A stretch of DNA of 64,000 bases from Candidatus Rifleibacteriota bacterium (GCA_018818125.1 JAHISQ010000048.1:1-64000); one strand, 5' to 3'. Numbered from the stretch's first letter, positions 36,502 through 45,651 are shown. Translations and numbers: made by a program. The notes: a model not told the origin generated them from the sequence alone.

Positions 36502-37608
36502 ATGAGTAGACTCTCAAGGAAATTTGTCTCGGTACTGATCTTGTTCGTTCTTTTGCTGCAGCCGTTTGTGCCGTTGATGGTTCACGCTGAAGAGGCTCAA
36601 AATCAGAAGACTGCGATCGAGCAGGCCGTTGCCGATTACCAGAAGACTTATGACGAAATCATGGCCATCGACGAATGTGAGCTTGGCAGCGTCTCTAAAT
36701 GGGTTATTGGTGCCATTGACGATATAAAAGCGGCGTGGAACAAAGCAACAGACTTCGCAAAAAACGTGTGGAACAGCCGACCAACGTGGATGGGTGGTGA
36801 CAGTGACGAAGAAAAAGCTGCCAAGAAAGCTGCCGCCGAAGCTGAAGCGGCAAAACTGGCAAATGAAAAGAAAGAGCTTGAAGGATATCTGCCTCAGATA
36901 GAAAAAGCAAATGCAGACATAAAGAAGATCAAAGCAGATGCTCAAAAGACCATGGATCTGCTCAAAAGTGGCGCATTTGAAGAAGCCTCCAAAACTGACC
37001 CGGCAAAAGTTTATAACAGCCTCGATGCCAATGCCAGCGGCCTGGCGATTTATCAGAAGGCTCTCAGAGAAGCCGGCGGAGCGCTTCTTACCGCTGCTGA
37101 TGCCCTTTCTACTGCTACAACAATTTTATCAGCCGTGTCTTTGGTTTGTACCGGCCTTTCAGTATTTGTGCCGATAGCTCCGGTTACCGGGCCAATAGCT
37201 GCAGTCACCAAGGGGGCTGCAACAGCCACCGGGATTGCTGCAGCAATACTCAAGGCTGCCGGCAATACTCTTGTCGCTGCTGCTGACAAGGCAATTACCG
37301 GCGACAAGGAATTTCTCACCCTCGCCGGCAAAGAGGCAACTAAGGCTGCTGCCGAACAGGCTATCAGCCGAGTCGTGAGTAAGGGTGTCGGTCAGTTCGC
37401 TGGGGACTATGCTCAATCTCTTACCCAGAGCGAGAGTGGGCAGAAGATTATTAAAGCCATTACCGGTAAAGTAATTAGTACCGCAATCGCTCCGACCAAG
37501 AAGGAACTCATCAACACCACCAAGGATATTATCGAGAAGGTGCCTGAAGATGTTCTCGACAGGATTGAGTTGCCCCCGGCAAGTCTCCAGCCAAACTTGA
37601 GCTGGTAA
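36502..37608 (+). CDS. Secreted Ala/Lys-rich protein, function unknown
   Basis: A 368-residue exported protein with a signal peptide (VLILFVLLLQPFVPLMVHA). The mature protein is Ala- and Lys-rich and mostly helical, with a long charged coiled stretch (about 95-150, SDEEKAAKKAAAEAEAAKLA) followed by a hydrophobic, Gly/Ala-rich region (about 200-260: TTILSAVSLVCTGLSVFVPI, GPIAAVTKGAATATGIAAAI). This resembles pore-forming or glycine-zipper segments, but I recognise no family. It opens the plus-strand pilin cluster with a good GGAGG site, 98 bases before the PilX-like gene. It may be a cargo or surface component; that is inference. Confidence 0.8.
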   Translation: MSRLSRKFVSVLILFVLLLQPFVPLMVHAEEAQNQKTAIEQAVADYQKTYDEIMAIDECELGSVSKWVIGAIDDIKAAWNKATDFAKNVWNSRPTWMGGDSDEEKAAKKAAAEAEAAKLANEKKELEGYLPQIEKANADIKKIKADAQKTMDLLKSGAFEEASKTDPAKVYNSLDANASGLAIYQKALREAGGALLTAADALSTATTILSAVSLVCTGLSVFVPIAPVTGPIAAVTKGAATATGIAAAILKAAGNTLVAAADKAITGDKEFLTLAGKEATKAAAEQAISRVVSKGVGQFAGDYAQSLTQSESGQKIIKAITGKVISTAIAPTKKELINTTKDIIEKVPEDVLDRIELPPASLQPNLSW

Positions 37609-37706
37609 TTTGTAGATCGTAGATAGTTGTTTGATTTGCCCCGTAACTAAGCCAGCGCGCAGTCTACCGACAGTATCTGGTATTCCGTTCGGGCGGACCT
37701 TTTATA

Positions 37707-39884
37707 ATGCTGCAGTTTAAAGGAACATTCTCGGCCAAACCTCCGTCGGCTCTTTTGAGTCGACGGGGTTTTGTGCTTTTTCTGGTCTGCACTTTGGCTC
37801 TGGTTATGATGATAATGATAATCAGTTTGAGCAGCCAGAAAAGCGGCGCTGTGCTACAGTTGACAAAAACCATAGAGCAGGAGAGGGCTGTAGCGCTTGC
37901 TCAGGCCGGGGTTAACGAAATGCTGGCATGGGTTAAAGCTGGTGTTAATGATAAAAATAGTGCTGTTGGTTCAAGCATTTATCAGTTCTGGAAGACAAAA
38001 CCGCCCGTCGCTGGCTCGCGAGTTATTTATAGTGCTGAGTTCAGCCCTGCTCAGCTCAAGATGTCGAATCAACTTGTAGACGAATACCTCGGCAATCGTG
38101 GCTATGTTTCGGGTCAGATCAGCCTGGTTGTTACCGAACGCATAAACGGTGCCAGACCCTCATTTATCGGTCATATTGAACTTGTTGGCAAGGCAAAATA
38201 CAAGGATTTTCCTGCTGAAACCAAAGTTAAAGAGTGGCGCGAAATAAAGATCGTCGATCTCTCAGACCCATTTCTAGATAAATATGCGCTGTTTGTAAAA
38301 AGCTTCTGCCTGTCGTTAAACAACCCGAAAAAGCGCATTATTATACAGGGCATAACCCCTGACGACCCGACCAGATATTCATTTGCCTATCTGGGAAACC
38401 GTTCCTATCCTGCCTGCACTGAGTTCCCTCAGGGCGACAAAAGCGCCAACGCGCCGCCAGTAATTTTAGACCTGGATTTTAAAGAAGATCGCAATCTGCT
38501 TGGTAATTTTTATCGGCCGGCACCGTTCCAGATGGCCAACAATCAGTATGTGCAGGCAAGCACCGGGAACCTCTTCTTTGTTAACCCACCTTTCAATTTT
38601 GCCGGTATTGCCGGTTCGTTTTCGCTTGCTGACGATTTTCACAAAACGCCTGAACTGGTGACCATCTACAAATCTATCGTCGATTCAAGTCGACCATACG
38701 CAGACACAGAAGGCACGCTTGGCTACGTAGTATGCAAAGATTATCAGAGCTCTGGCGGCAATCCTGCTGCCTCACAAGTTTTTCGCGCTCTCGTCAGCAC
38801 ATTGATGCAGAACTGGAAGTATCAATACGGTTATTCTGATTTTTTGAGTATAACAGGTGGCAGCCAACCATTTGCCAACGAACACCCATTTTCAGGGATT
38901 ATCAACTACTTCGAAGACATTAAACAGTCTAACTCGTCGCGGACTTTTGGCGGGAAAATGCCGCTTTTATTTGGTGAGAACCGTGATACGCCTGTTTATG
39001 TCGAAGGGCCGGTTTTTTTAAGATTTTTCAAAGTTGCTTTTGTTGACCAGGTTGAGGTTAAATTCACTTTGAATGGCGGTCAAACTCTCGATGTGCCTTT
39101 CCCGACCGTGCCAATGCATTACGAAAAAGCGCCTGAAACCTTTTGTGGTAAAACGCTTAGTCCACCAGTAGATTCTCGAACCGACAAGCTGATGTCGATG
39201 CCCATCGAACACTTTTCTATCAACAACTTCTTTTTTGGTGCCGGTACTACTCCTGCCAAGACTCCTACGGCGGTTAAAGGCGGTGTCGAGGGGTATGATG
39301 TTTTTCCTACTATTGATGAATCACTACAAACTGTTTCCCATTTTTACCAGACCGCCGAAGAGTTTAGTAATGATCGCATTAAGATCATCAATGGTCAGAA
39401 GATCCTTGATCTGGACGGTAACATGCTTATCATGGGTGGGAGCGCTCATGTTCTCAATCTGGCATCTGTTAACAAGTATAGTGGTAAGGGGAAAATTATT
39501 GTGGCTGAGGGCAGCTGTCATCTCGGCAACCTTGCGCCGGTCAGCTCAAGTAAAGACTCTCTGGGTATTTATCTGATGGCTGGCAGGTTTGTTCTCAAAT
39601 CTGATGATACTGCCAATATTTTTGCTTCTCTGGTCGCTACGACCTGTTTCAGCAATAACTCGAATACTTCTGCCAGCGCCGAAGGCGGTATTGATTTCGA
39701 TGGCAAAAGCGCAAATATTTTTGGTAACCTGGTTGTCGATAATCTCTTTGAGATGGTCAATATGCCTGATGGTGGGCATCTTAAAATTGTTCACGATCCC
39801 GGTCTTTACTTCCCTGAATATCCCGTCAGAGTTAGCGTCGGCCAGGTTAGATCGCTGCTGGCAGTAGATTACAATGTTCAATAA
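37707..39884 (+). CDS. Large GspK/PilX-like minor pseudopilin protein
   Basis: A 725-residue protein whose N-terminus has a basic leader and the class III cut site G21|F22, but Leu rather than Glu at +5. This missing Glu is characteristic of GspK/PilX-type tip pseudopilins. The helix VLFLVCTLALVMMIMIISL follows, then SQKSGAVLQLTKTIEQERAVALAQAGVNEM, matching PilX/GspK. The long remainder is beta-rich with no assigned domain, far longer than the usual 150-330 residues. The start is weakly supported; ATG overlaps a TATAAT-like string without a matching -35 box. Operon partners at 40338 and 40946 carry normal prepilin motifs. Confidence 0.82.
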   Translation: MLQFKGTFSAKPPSALLSRRGFVLFLVCTLALVMMIMIISLSSQKSGAVLQLTKTIEQERAVALAQAGVNEMLAWVKAGVNDKNSAVGSSIYQFWKTKPPVAGSRVIYSAEFSPAQLKMSNQLVDEYLGNRGYVSGQISLVVTERINGARPSFIGHIELVGKAKYKDFPAETKVKEWREIKIVDLSDPFLDKYALFVKSFCLSLNNPKKRIIIQGITPDDPTRYSFAYLGNRSYPACTEFPQGDKSANAPPVILDLDFKEDRNLLGNFYRPAPFQMANNQYVQASTGNLFFVNPPFNFAGIAGSFSLADDFHKTPELVTIYKSIVDSSRPYADTEGTLGYVVCKDYQSSGGNPAASQVFRALVSTLMQNWKYQYGYSDFLSITGGSQPFANEHPFSGIINYFEDIKQSNSSRTFGGKMPLLFGENRDTPVYVEGPVFLRFFKVAFVDQVEVKFTLNGGQTLDVPFPTVPMHYEKAPETFCGKTLSPPVDSRTDKLMSMPIEHFSINNFFFGAGTTPAKTPTAVKGGVEGYDVFPTIDESLQTVSHFYQTAEEFSNDRIKIINGQKILDLDGNMLIMGGSAHVLNLASVNKYSGKGKIIVAEGSCHLGNLAPVSSSKDSLGIYLMAGRFVLKSDDTANIFASLVATTCFSNNSNTSASAEGGIDFDGKSANIFGNLVVDNLFEMVNMPDGGHLKIVHDPGLYFPEYPVRVSVGQVRSLLAVDYNVQ

Positions 39885-40341
39885 CAAAGACTTACAGGTC
39901 ATTTTCATTAAGGTTGCACTAGCTTCGTTTGTGCTTACGCTGCTGATCGCAGCACCATATATCGCAAAGCGGGCGTCTGGCAAGACTGGGGAGAGTGCCG
40001 GCGGAGCCGTTGAACGGGCCGGCGAGAAGCTTGCCGTAAAAGCTGTATCTGAAGGTGCTGACGATGTTTTTGCTTTGTTCAAGACCGGCAAGGCGTCAGA
40101 AAAACAGGTGAAGCCAAGTTTTGGCAATCTCCCGAACGAACTTTTTCCCGGCAATCGACCATTTTCACTGGATTTTCATAAGATGCCCGTTGAATATCTT
40201 GTTCCCCCGGCCCCGGAAGTTACGAGAACCTCTATTCTAAGGATCAGAGAACTTAAAATGGCTGAACTTGAAGCGATAGAGGCCCAGCAGGCCATGGCAA
40301 AGAATTATGACAAGAGCCCAGAAAACGGGAGCATCAGATGA
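39874..40341 (+). CDS. Small anchored protein of the pilin cluster, unknown
   Basis: A 155-residue protein overlapping the previous gene by 11 bases and the next by four. One N-terminal membrane helix (VIFIKVALASFVLTLLIAAPYI) is followed by an Ala/Gly-rich charged region and a C-terminal helix (ELKMAELEAIEAQQAMAKNY). It has no prepilin motif. The position between PilX- and PilV-like genes suggests a role in minor-pilin assembly. I recognise no family. Confidence 0.75.
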   Translation: MFNNKDLQVIFIKVALASFVLTLLIAAPYIAKRASGKTGESAGGAVERAGEKLAVKAVSEGADDVFALFKTGKASEKQVKPSFGNLPNELFPGNRPFSLDFHKMPVEYLVPPAPEVTRTSILRIRELKMAELEAIEAQQAMAKNYDKSPENGSIR

Positions 40342-40946
40342 GAATGCCGGTCACTCCAGGAGCTCAAAGAAATAAAGTTCTGCATCAACCTCTTAAAAGA
40401 TCTTTTGGCATCAGGCTAAGCAAACGCAAACGCGGTTTTTCGTTTATCGAAATCGTTGTGGCAATAGGCGTGAGCATGGTCTTTTTTGGTGGACTCATCT
40501 ATTTTGCCTCTACAACTAGAGCTGAGACCAGCAAGGCGGTTAATTATCTGCGTGCCCTGCAAATTGCTCAGGAAACTATCGAATTGGTGCAGTCAATGCC
40601 TCTGGCTGATGCTACGCAGAGTGGTGTGCAGGTTTTCGAAGGCTCGCTGATTGATCCGCAGACCGGCAAGTCGATTAAAATCCCTTTTCACAATCTGTCT
40701 GGCTGGCAGCCGCAGACAAAGACTTACCCGGATCAATACAATAACGCCTGGTTTTATCGCAAAGTTCGTATTGATCCAGTGCCTTCTGGTATTTCCAACG
40801 CTCGTTTCATGCGTAAGCTTTCGGTGGATATTTACTGGAATGAGTCTAAAACGCCGGAACGTATTGATTCTATTGGCGATGAACCAGACAGAATGCGTAA
40901 ATTGTCGCTTGCTACCCTGATTTTTGACGAAAGTGAGAGTTACTGA
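40338..40946 (+). CDS. PilV/GspI-like minor pilin
   Basis: A 202-residue prepilin with an unusually long leader of 33 residues, cut site G33|F34, Glu at +5 (E38), and the helix SFIEIVVAIGVSMVFFGGLI. The soluble domain includes AVNYLRALQIAQETIELVQS, a typical alpha-spine continuation. It overlaps its neighbours at both ends (four bases upstream, one downstream), so the genes are translated together. Likely part of a tip complex with the proteins at 37707 and 40946. Confidence 0.85.
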   Translation: MRMPVTPGAQRNKVLHQPLKRSFGIRLSKRKRGFSFIEIVVAIGVSMVFFGGLIYFASTTRAETSKAVNYLRALQIAQETIELVQSMPLADATQSGVQVFEGSLIDPQTGKSIKIPFHNLSGWQPQTKTYPDQYNNAWFYRKVRIDPVPSGISNARFMRKLSVDIYWNESKTPERIDSIGDEPDRMRKLSLATLIFDESESY

Positions 40947-41617
40947 TGGCCAGAGTGCGCAACCCAGGTCGATTCGGTTTCACGCTGGTTGAAGCAGTAG
41001 TCGGCATCGCTTTGGCAACGGCATTAATGGTGTTTTCCTATCGTGTGTTTACCTATATCGGAATGCAGCGCAGTCGCGGTGCTGTAGACCTACAGGAACT
41101 GCAGGGCGCGCGCTATGCGATTAACTACCTGCGGCGAGATTTCCGTTCGGCTGCGCCGCAGATTGCCAATACGGCAACGCTTATCCAGAAAAAAAAGGCG
41201 CTGCGCATGCCAATGGTTGAGGCACATTCATTTACCATAGGGAACGAAGCTGTTCCTGTTATCATCGATGATGCTGAGATCTATTTTTACAAACATCTCT
41301 ATAGCACGCCAGATTCCGCCAGAGAGCCATCCACAGAGCAGGTGAATTACCGTATAGACGGTGCTCGTAAATGTCTGGTGCGCTCTGTTGCCGGCGTAGA
41401 AATTGTATTTAAAGATATAAAGGCCGCCAAATTCGAGCTGTATGCGCATCCGCTGGCGCCAGAAGTTCCGATGTTGCTGGTTACGCTAAGAATTGACGCT
41501 GACCAGAAGGACATAAAAGCTGGTGGTCGCGAGTATTTTGAGCTGACCACCACGATTTCCAGTGCAATCACCAGCCAGATTCTCAACAACCCTTTTTGGC
41601 ATATCAGTCAGGACTAG
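40946..41617 (+). CDS. PilW/GspJ-like minor pilin
   Basis: A 223-residue prepilin with leader of 11 residues, cut site G11|F12 and Glu at +5 (E16) in TLVEAVVGIALATALMVFSY. The later LQGARYAINYLRRDFRSAAP is characteristic of GspJ/PilW proteins, and the C-terminal half is beta-rich. It is the last gene of the plus-strand cluster and is followed by a bidirectional terminator shared with flgH. Confidence 0.86.
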   Translation: MARVRNPGRFGFTLVEAVVGIALATALMVFSYRVFTYIGMQRSRGAVDLQELQGARYAINYLRRDFRSAAPQIANTATLIQKKKALRMPMVEAHSFTIGNEAVPVIIDDAEIYFYKHLYSTPDSAREPSTEQVNYRIDGARKCLVRSVAGVEIVFKDIKAAKFELYAHPLAPEVPMLLVTLRIDADQKDIKAGGREYFELTTTISSAITSQILNNPFWHISQD

Positions 41618-41732
41618 TCCAACCTGTAGGTTCTTAGCTGATTTTAAGGGTTTCTTCGCGGATATGTAAATTTATTGCAACTATTGCTCTGCAATTTCAA
41701 TGTGTTGAGCACAATTGGTGAAATAAAAAAAT

Positions 41733-41761
41733 CGCCCCGGCAGCTGACAGCTTCCGGGGCG
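41733..41761. terminator. Bidirectional terminator between the pilin cluster and flgH
   Basis: CGCCCCGG (41733-41740) pairs with CCGGGGCG (41754-41761), with an inner AGCT/AGCT pairing. Adenine-rich sequence lies to the left and TTTTTT further to the right, serving both directions. Confidence 0.85.
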
Positions 41762-41774
41762 GTGGCTTGATTTT

Positions 41775-42368
41775 TTACAATAAGCTTTGCAATATTCTGG
41801 TAACTATTCCTGGGCGATTTACTCTGCCGACAACCCCTTTGCCATCAAATTTGATCTGGGCGTCAGCGAGCAGTTTTGAATTGATAGTGTTAGTGGCATC
41901 GATGTCGCGAGGGCGTGCCACGCCACGAACCTTCATTATCTGGGTTTCGCGATTCACTACTATTGATCGGCTGCCTTCGACAAGGAGATTGCCGTTGCCC
42001 ATTACTTCGAGAACGGTGGCGGTGATAGTGCCGGTTAGTTTGCCGGAGCGGGTTGTTGTCCCCTGACCGTCGAATGAGTTAGTTACGTCTGTTTTACCTA
42101 CAAAATTTTTGACCAGATTTTTGACCAGTGGTATTTCGGGGCCGGTTGTGACCTCAGTCGTGCTGTCCTTCTGAGTGTTTGTTGTCGCTTTTGACTGAGC
42201 ATTCGACTCTTCTGAAATGACAATGGTAATGATATCACCAGGGTGGTACTCGCGTGCATTTTTTGATGAATAGAGGTCATTGCCACTTAGCCACAAGGAA
42301 TTAGCTGATGCAGTAGTGCTTAGCGCAATAATTATGGTGATGATCAATAATGCCTTAGTTCTGTGCAT
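41775..42368 (-). CDS. flgH: Flagellar L-ring protein FlgH, no lipobox
   Basis: Forms the outer-membrane ring around the rod. The 197-residue product has the family features NSLWLSGNDLYSSKNAREYHPGDIITIVISE and VLEVMGNGNLLVEGSRSIVV, then GVARPRDIDATNTINSKLLADAQI. FlgH is usually a lipoprotein, but here the leader (ALLIITIIIALSTTASA) has no cysteine, so it should be cut by signal peptidase I instead. The start overlaps flgA by 14 bases. Confidence 0.94.
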   Translation of the reverse strand: MHRTKALLIITIIIALSTTASANSLWLSGNDLYSSKNAREYHPGDIITIVISEESNAQSKATTNTQKDSTTEVTTGPEIPLVKNLVKNFVGKTDVTNSFDGQGTTTRSGKLTGTITATVLEVMGNGNLLVEGSRSIVVNRETQIMKVRGVARPRDIDATNTINSKLLADAQIKFDGKGVVGRVNRPGIVTRILQSLL

Positions 42369-43413
42369 ATTCTACCCTGCCTTTATCTTTGATTACACCA
42401 CGAATACGGTGCTGATTCTGCAAATTTATCAAAGTGATCTCATCGCCTTCGCCACCACCCTGAACCGCTTTAGCCGGTATTTTAAGGGATAAAGCACCGC
42501 TGTTAAAGTGAAAATCCACACTTTCACCTGGCTTGACCAGCCAGTTGTTGCGGTTGCTGGTTTGCTTGAAAATCTCTGGAACAGTTGAATTTTTGCTCGA
42601 AGATCCAGTGCAGATATTTTTTTCGCCGATAGAAAGGTCACTGCTGCGTAACACCGTGCCAGGTGACTTGTAACGTCCAAGGCATTTGCCGACAGCTTCT
42701 TCGTAGGTAACTGGAACGTTGCTCTGGTCACTTTTAATCTCGATTTTCTTTTTTTGGATCATTTGGCTGCTGACTATTTCTCCTGGCTTGGCAAGCCTTA
42801 CCAGTTCGGCGGCTTCTACAACTTTGCTTACCTTCACCTGAACGAGCTGTCTGAACGGTCCGCCTGTGGTTTGAGCTGTTAAAACAAACAGTCGCATACC
42901 CAGAGTGTTCTCTGAGTTTGTGCTGATTTCCCAGTTTTGCAACACACCTGGCAAAACAATGTTTGCCGGTATGCGTGAATAATCGATCGTCAGTTCATCT
43001 TCAACCTTATTGTGGCAGGCTTTGCTGATGCGCTCAGTAACTTCTGAGCATTTAAGAATAGCACCGTCTCTTCTGATGGTGATCTTGTCAGGTATGGTCA
43101 GATTGGCCGCCAGACTGCCAAGTTTTCGTTGCATTTCGGCTTTGTTAATCACCAATTCGCCGAGCGGGTCAGGAATATGGCCAATTTGTATTTTCGCCAG
43201 TTGTTCACGAACTTTCGAGTTGGTTTCGTTTTTTATCAGGCTGTCGGCGGTGATTTCGCTGTTGTTCACCAAAACAGTTGATTTAAGCGAGGTGATCTGG
43301 CTCTTGGTCTCTGGAATGATAATCGCGCCTGAGACAGTATTAATTCCTGACAGCAGCATATAGCATCCTGTTATCAAAAAGCCAAGTCGTTTTGTCATAT
43401 TATTGGTTTTCAA
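42355..43413 (-). CDS. flgA: Flagellar P-ring assembly chaperone FlgA
   Basis: Periplasmic chaperone for FlgI. Signal-like N-terminus (LGFLITGCYMLLSGINTVSGA), then a long N-terminal half and the SAF domain near residues 215-280 (VVEAAELVRLAKPGEIVSSQ, RYKSPGTVLRSSDL), and the C-terminal FlgA region (WLVKPGESVDFHFNSGALSL, IPAKAVQGGGEGDEITLINL). At 352 residues it is longer than E. coli FlgA (about 219). The start is a TTG at 43413 after AGGG; an ATG at 43398 is the alternative. It lies 11 bases after flgG. Confidence 0.9.
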   Translation of the reverse strand: MKTNNMTKRLGFLITGCYMLLSGINTVSGAIIIPETKSQITSLKSTVLVNNSEITADSLIKNETNSKVREQLAKIQIGHIPDPLGELVINKAEMQRKLGSLAANLTIPDKITIRRDGAILKCSEVTERISKACHNKVEDELTIDYSRIPANIVLPGVLQNWEISTNSENTLGMRLFVLTAQTTGGPFRQLVQVKVSKVVEAAELVRLAKPGEIVSSQMIQKKKIEIKSDQSNVPVTYEEAVGKCLGRYKSPGTVLRSSDLSIGEKNICTGSSSKNSTVPEIFKQTSNRNNWLVKPGESVDFHFNSGALSLKIPAKAVQGGGEGDEITLINLQNQHRIRGVIKDKGRVEYAQN

Positions 43414-43424
43414 AACTATTTACC

Positions 43425-44213
43425 CTATCTTCTGAGATTGTTGGCAATCTGCAACATGGTATCTGAAGTCTGAATGGTTTTTGAATTGGCTTCGTAAGCA
43501 CGCTGGGCTACGATCATGTTGACCATTTCTTCGACAACCTTCACGTTTGCCATTTCGACGAAGCCCTGAGCGATTTCGCCGAGTTCTTCTGTGCCTGGAA
43601 CTCCAACAACTGCTTCGCCCGAACTGCCACTGGGAATGAACAGATTGCGGCCGATTGCCTTGAGACCTGCAGGGTTGATAAAGTTGGCGGTTTCGATTTG
43701 CCCGAGAACTTCAAGATCAATCTGGCCAGGCATTTTGGCGGCGATGATACCTGATGAGGTAATGTTGATGCCGATTGCTTCGCGTGGAATGGTAAACCCG
43801 GGCAGTATCGTATAACCGTCTGAGGTTACGACCGTGCCGTTTTCAGAAAGCTTCCAGGCACCATCGCGTGAATAGGCGGTATCACCATTCGGCAACTGAA
43901 CCTGGAAAAAGCCTTTGCCTTCAATAACTACATCGAGTGGTTGTTCAGTTTGTTGGAACTCGCCCTGACTGAACATTCTCTGGGTAGCGACCGGTCTGAC
44001 ACCGTGACCAAGCTGAATGCCTACAGGGTAGGTGTTGTCGGAAGTAACCGGCGCGCCAGGCTCTGTCAGCGTCTGATACATCAAATCCTGAAAGTCGACC
44101 CGGCTCTTTTTGAATCCTGTCGTTGTTACGTTCGAAAGGTTGTTTGAGACGACGGCGATGTTCATCTCTTGAGCCTTCATGCCAGTAGATGCAGACCATA
44201 GTGCTCTCATCAT
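43425..44213 (-). CDS. flgG: Flagellar distal rod protein FlgG
   Basis: A 262-residue rod subunit. MRALWSASTGMKAQEMNIAV, VSNNLSNVTTTGFKKSRVDF and QDLMYQTLTEPGAPV at the N-terminus, and VKVVEEMVNMIVAQRAYEAN, SKTIQTSDTMLQIANNL at the C-terminus, are the coiled regions typical of axial proteins. It follows flgF by 35 bases in the flgF-G-A-H order. A doubled ATG starts the gene. Confidence 0.96.
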   Translation of the reverse strand: MMRALWSASTGMKAQEMNIAVVSNNLSNVTTTGFKKSRVDFQDLMYQTLTEPGAPVTSDNTYPVGIQLGHGVRPVATQRMFSQGEFQQTEQPLDVVIEGKGFFQVQLPNGDTAYSRDGAWKLSENGTVVTSDGYTILPGFTIPREAIGINITSSGIIAAKMPGQIDLEVLGQIETANFINPAGLKAIGRNLFIPSGSSGEAVVGVPGTEELGEIAQGFVEMANVKVVEEMVNMIVAQRAYEANSKTIQTSDTMLQIANNLRR

Positions 44214-44248
44214 AGGCTTTCATTCCTCCGGTTCGTTCAGATTATGCG

Positions 44249-45091
44249 TTAGCGGCGAGTTGCCCCAACCGAATTGATAGCCTTGTCGAGCAGGCCATCA
44301 TGAGACTGAATTACTTTTGAATTTGCTTCGTAGGCGCGTGATACTTCGATCATACGCACCATCTCTTCAACCAGACTGAAGTTGGGTTTTTCTACATAAC
44401 CCTGCTTGATATTACCTTCAGCTCTTGCCACCTCTCCATAGGCCCGCACAAATTTGTTGGCGCCTTCCTTGCGAAAAGCTTTGCGATCGGCGGACATGCC
44501 CTGAGCAATTCTGAAGCGTGGCTGACCATCCATAAGTATTCGACCGCTGCGGTCTATGGTTACAGCCTCACCCTGACCCGCCTGAACTCTTTGCAGGCGC
44601 GAGTTGAGGTTGCCTTCTGCGTCAAGTATGTTGCTCTTGTCTTCCTGGTTGACCGGCTCGGTATCGGCAAGGATGTAGTCACCATGCATGTTGGTCAGAA
44701 AACCCTCCTGGTCGATGGTCAGTATGCCATCACGCGAGAATCTTGTGCCCTTTTCTGACTCGACGACAAGAAAAGCTTTTTCGTTTTCCAGCGCAACATC
44801 GAGGTCATTGCCGGTATAGCTGAAGGCTCCAGCTTTGAAGTTTGTAAACGATTCGTCAAGTATGACGCCAGTGCCAAGTTCGCCAATTTTGGGATACTTG
44901 TAAAAGGGGCGGGGAGGGTAAAGCTGCCCATCGTTGACCTTGCGCAGAACCATGGTCGGCAGTTCCTTGAAAATGCCCTGATCTTGCTTAAATCCTGCGG
45001 TATCTACATTTGCAAGGTTGTTGGCGACCATATCCTGACGGATAGTTTCGCACAACATTGATGACGAAGAGGTATATAGTCCTCGAATCAT
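44249..45091 (-). CDS. flgF: Flagellar rod protein FlgF
   Basis: Start at the ATG at 45091, six bases behind AAGGAG, giving 280 residues. The sequence IRGLYTSSSSMLCETIRQDM, VANNLANVDTAGFKQDQGIF and the C-terminal VEEMVRMIEVSRAYEANSKV fit proximal rod proteins, and its place before flgG supports FlgF rather than a second FlgG. The start overlaps the DUF501 stop by four bases. Confidence 0.92.
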   Translation of the reverse strand: MIRGLYTSSSSMLCETIRQDMVANNLANVDTAGFKQDQGIFKELPTMVLRKVNDGQLYPPRPFYKYPKIGELGTGVILDESFTNFKAGAFSYTGNDLDVALENEKAFLVVESEKGTRFSRDGILTIDQEGFLTNMHGDYILADTEPVNQEDKSNILDAEGNLNSRLQRVQAGQGEAVTIDRSGRILMDGQPRFRIAQGMSADRKAFRKEGANKFVRAYGEVARAEGNIKQGYVEKPNFSLVEEMVRMIEVSRAYEANSKVIQSHDGLLDKAINSVGATRR

Positions 45092-45651
45092 TGGCTGCTC
45101 CTTGTGGTGCAGTATTCGCCGCAATTGTCTGTCTTGCTGCATTTCTTTACACTGTTGAGCACGGCTTCACCTATCGGGTTATTGTGAAATGCCAGTTCCT
45201 GCGCAAGGTGTGAATGCAGGCATTTAACACCTCTAAAGTCTCTGCTGCCAGCAATTGTAGTTTCGCTGAGAATCTCTTTTATATGCTCCGGCAGCTCGCC
45301 CGGGTAAATTTTTTCGGCCATTTCGAGTCTGAGTAGTGAAATTTCGCTTTGCCCGTGCAGAAACTTTTCCCTGAATTCGTCGTCAGAATCAAGCTTTTGT
45401 GAGAATTCTTTGATCTTGCCATGCTGCTCAAGGTCTGCTACCTGCGTTTTGAGTCTTGGGCAGACCAGCCATAAAAATGTTGGGAATGGTTTCCAGATAC
45501 CGTCTTCAATGAAAACCGGGTTTGCTAGGAGCACCTGGGGACTGCCATCAGGGCAGAAAGTTTTGACCGTAAAGGGAGTGCGAGGCACGCGGCCTAGCAG
45601 CTCGACGGCAGTTTGATATTGCATATCATCTGTTGGATTCAAGTTTGCCAA
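45088..45651 (-). CDS. DUF501 protein
   Basis: A 187-residue soluble protein with the DUF501 landmarks RVPRTPFTVKTFCPDGSPQV, PFPTFLWLVCPRLK and VADLEQHGKIKEF, then a C-terminal part with GVKCLHSHLAQELAFHNNPI and a cysteine cluster CSKTDNCGEYC, which may bind metal. The family has no known function that I can name. It is the first gene before flgF (four-base overlap), so it is co-transcribed with flagellar rod genes here; whether that is meaningful is unclear. Confidence 0.85.
   Translation of the reverse strand: MANLNPTDDMQYQTAVELLGRVPRTPFTVKTFCPDGSPQVLLANPVFIEDGIWKPFPTFLWLVCPRLKTQVADLEQHGKIKEFSQKLDSDDEFREKFLHGQSEISLLRLEMAEKIYPGELPEHIKEILSETTIAGSRDFRGVKCLHSHLAQELAFHNNPIGEAVLNSVKKCSKTDNCGEYCTTRSSQ

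Noticed and set aside
37703..37708. TATAAT just before the PilX-like ATG as a promoter
   Set aside because: No -35 box at the right distance, and transcription from it would begin inside the coding region.
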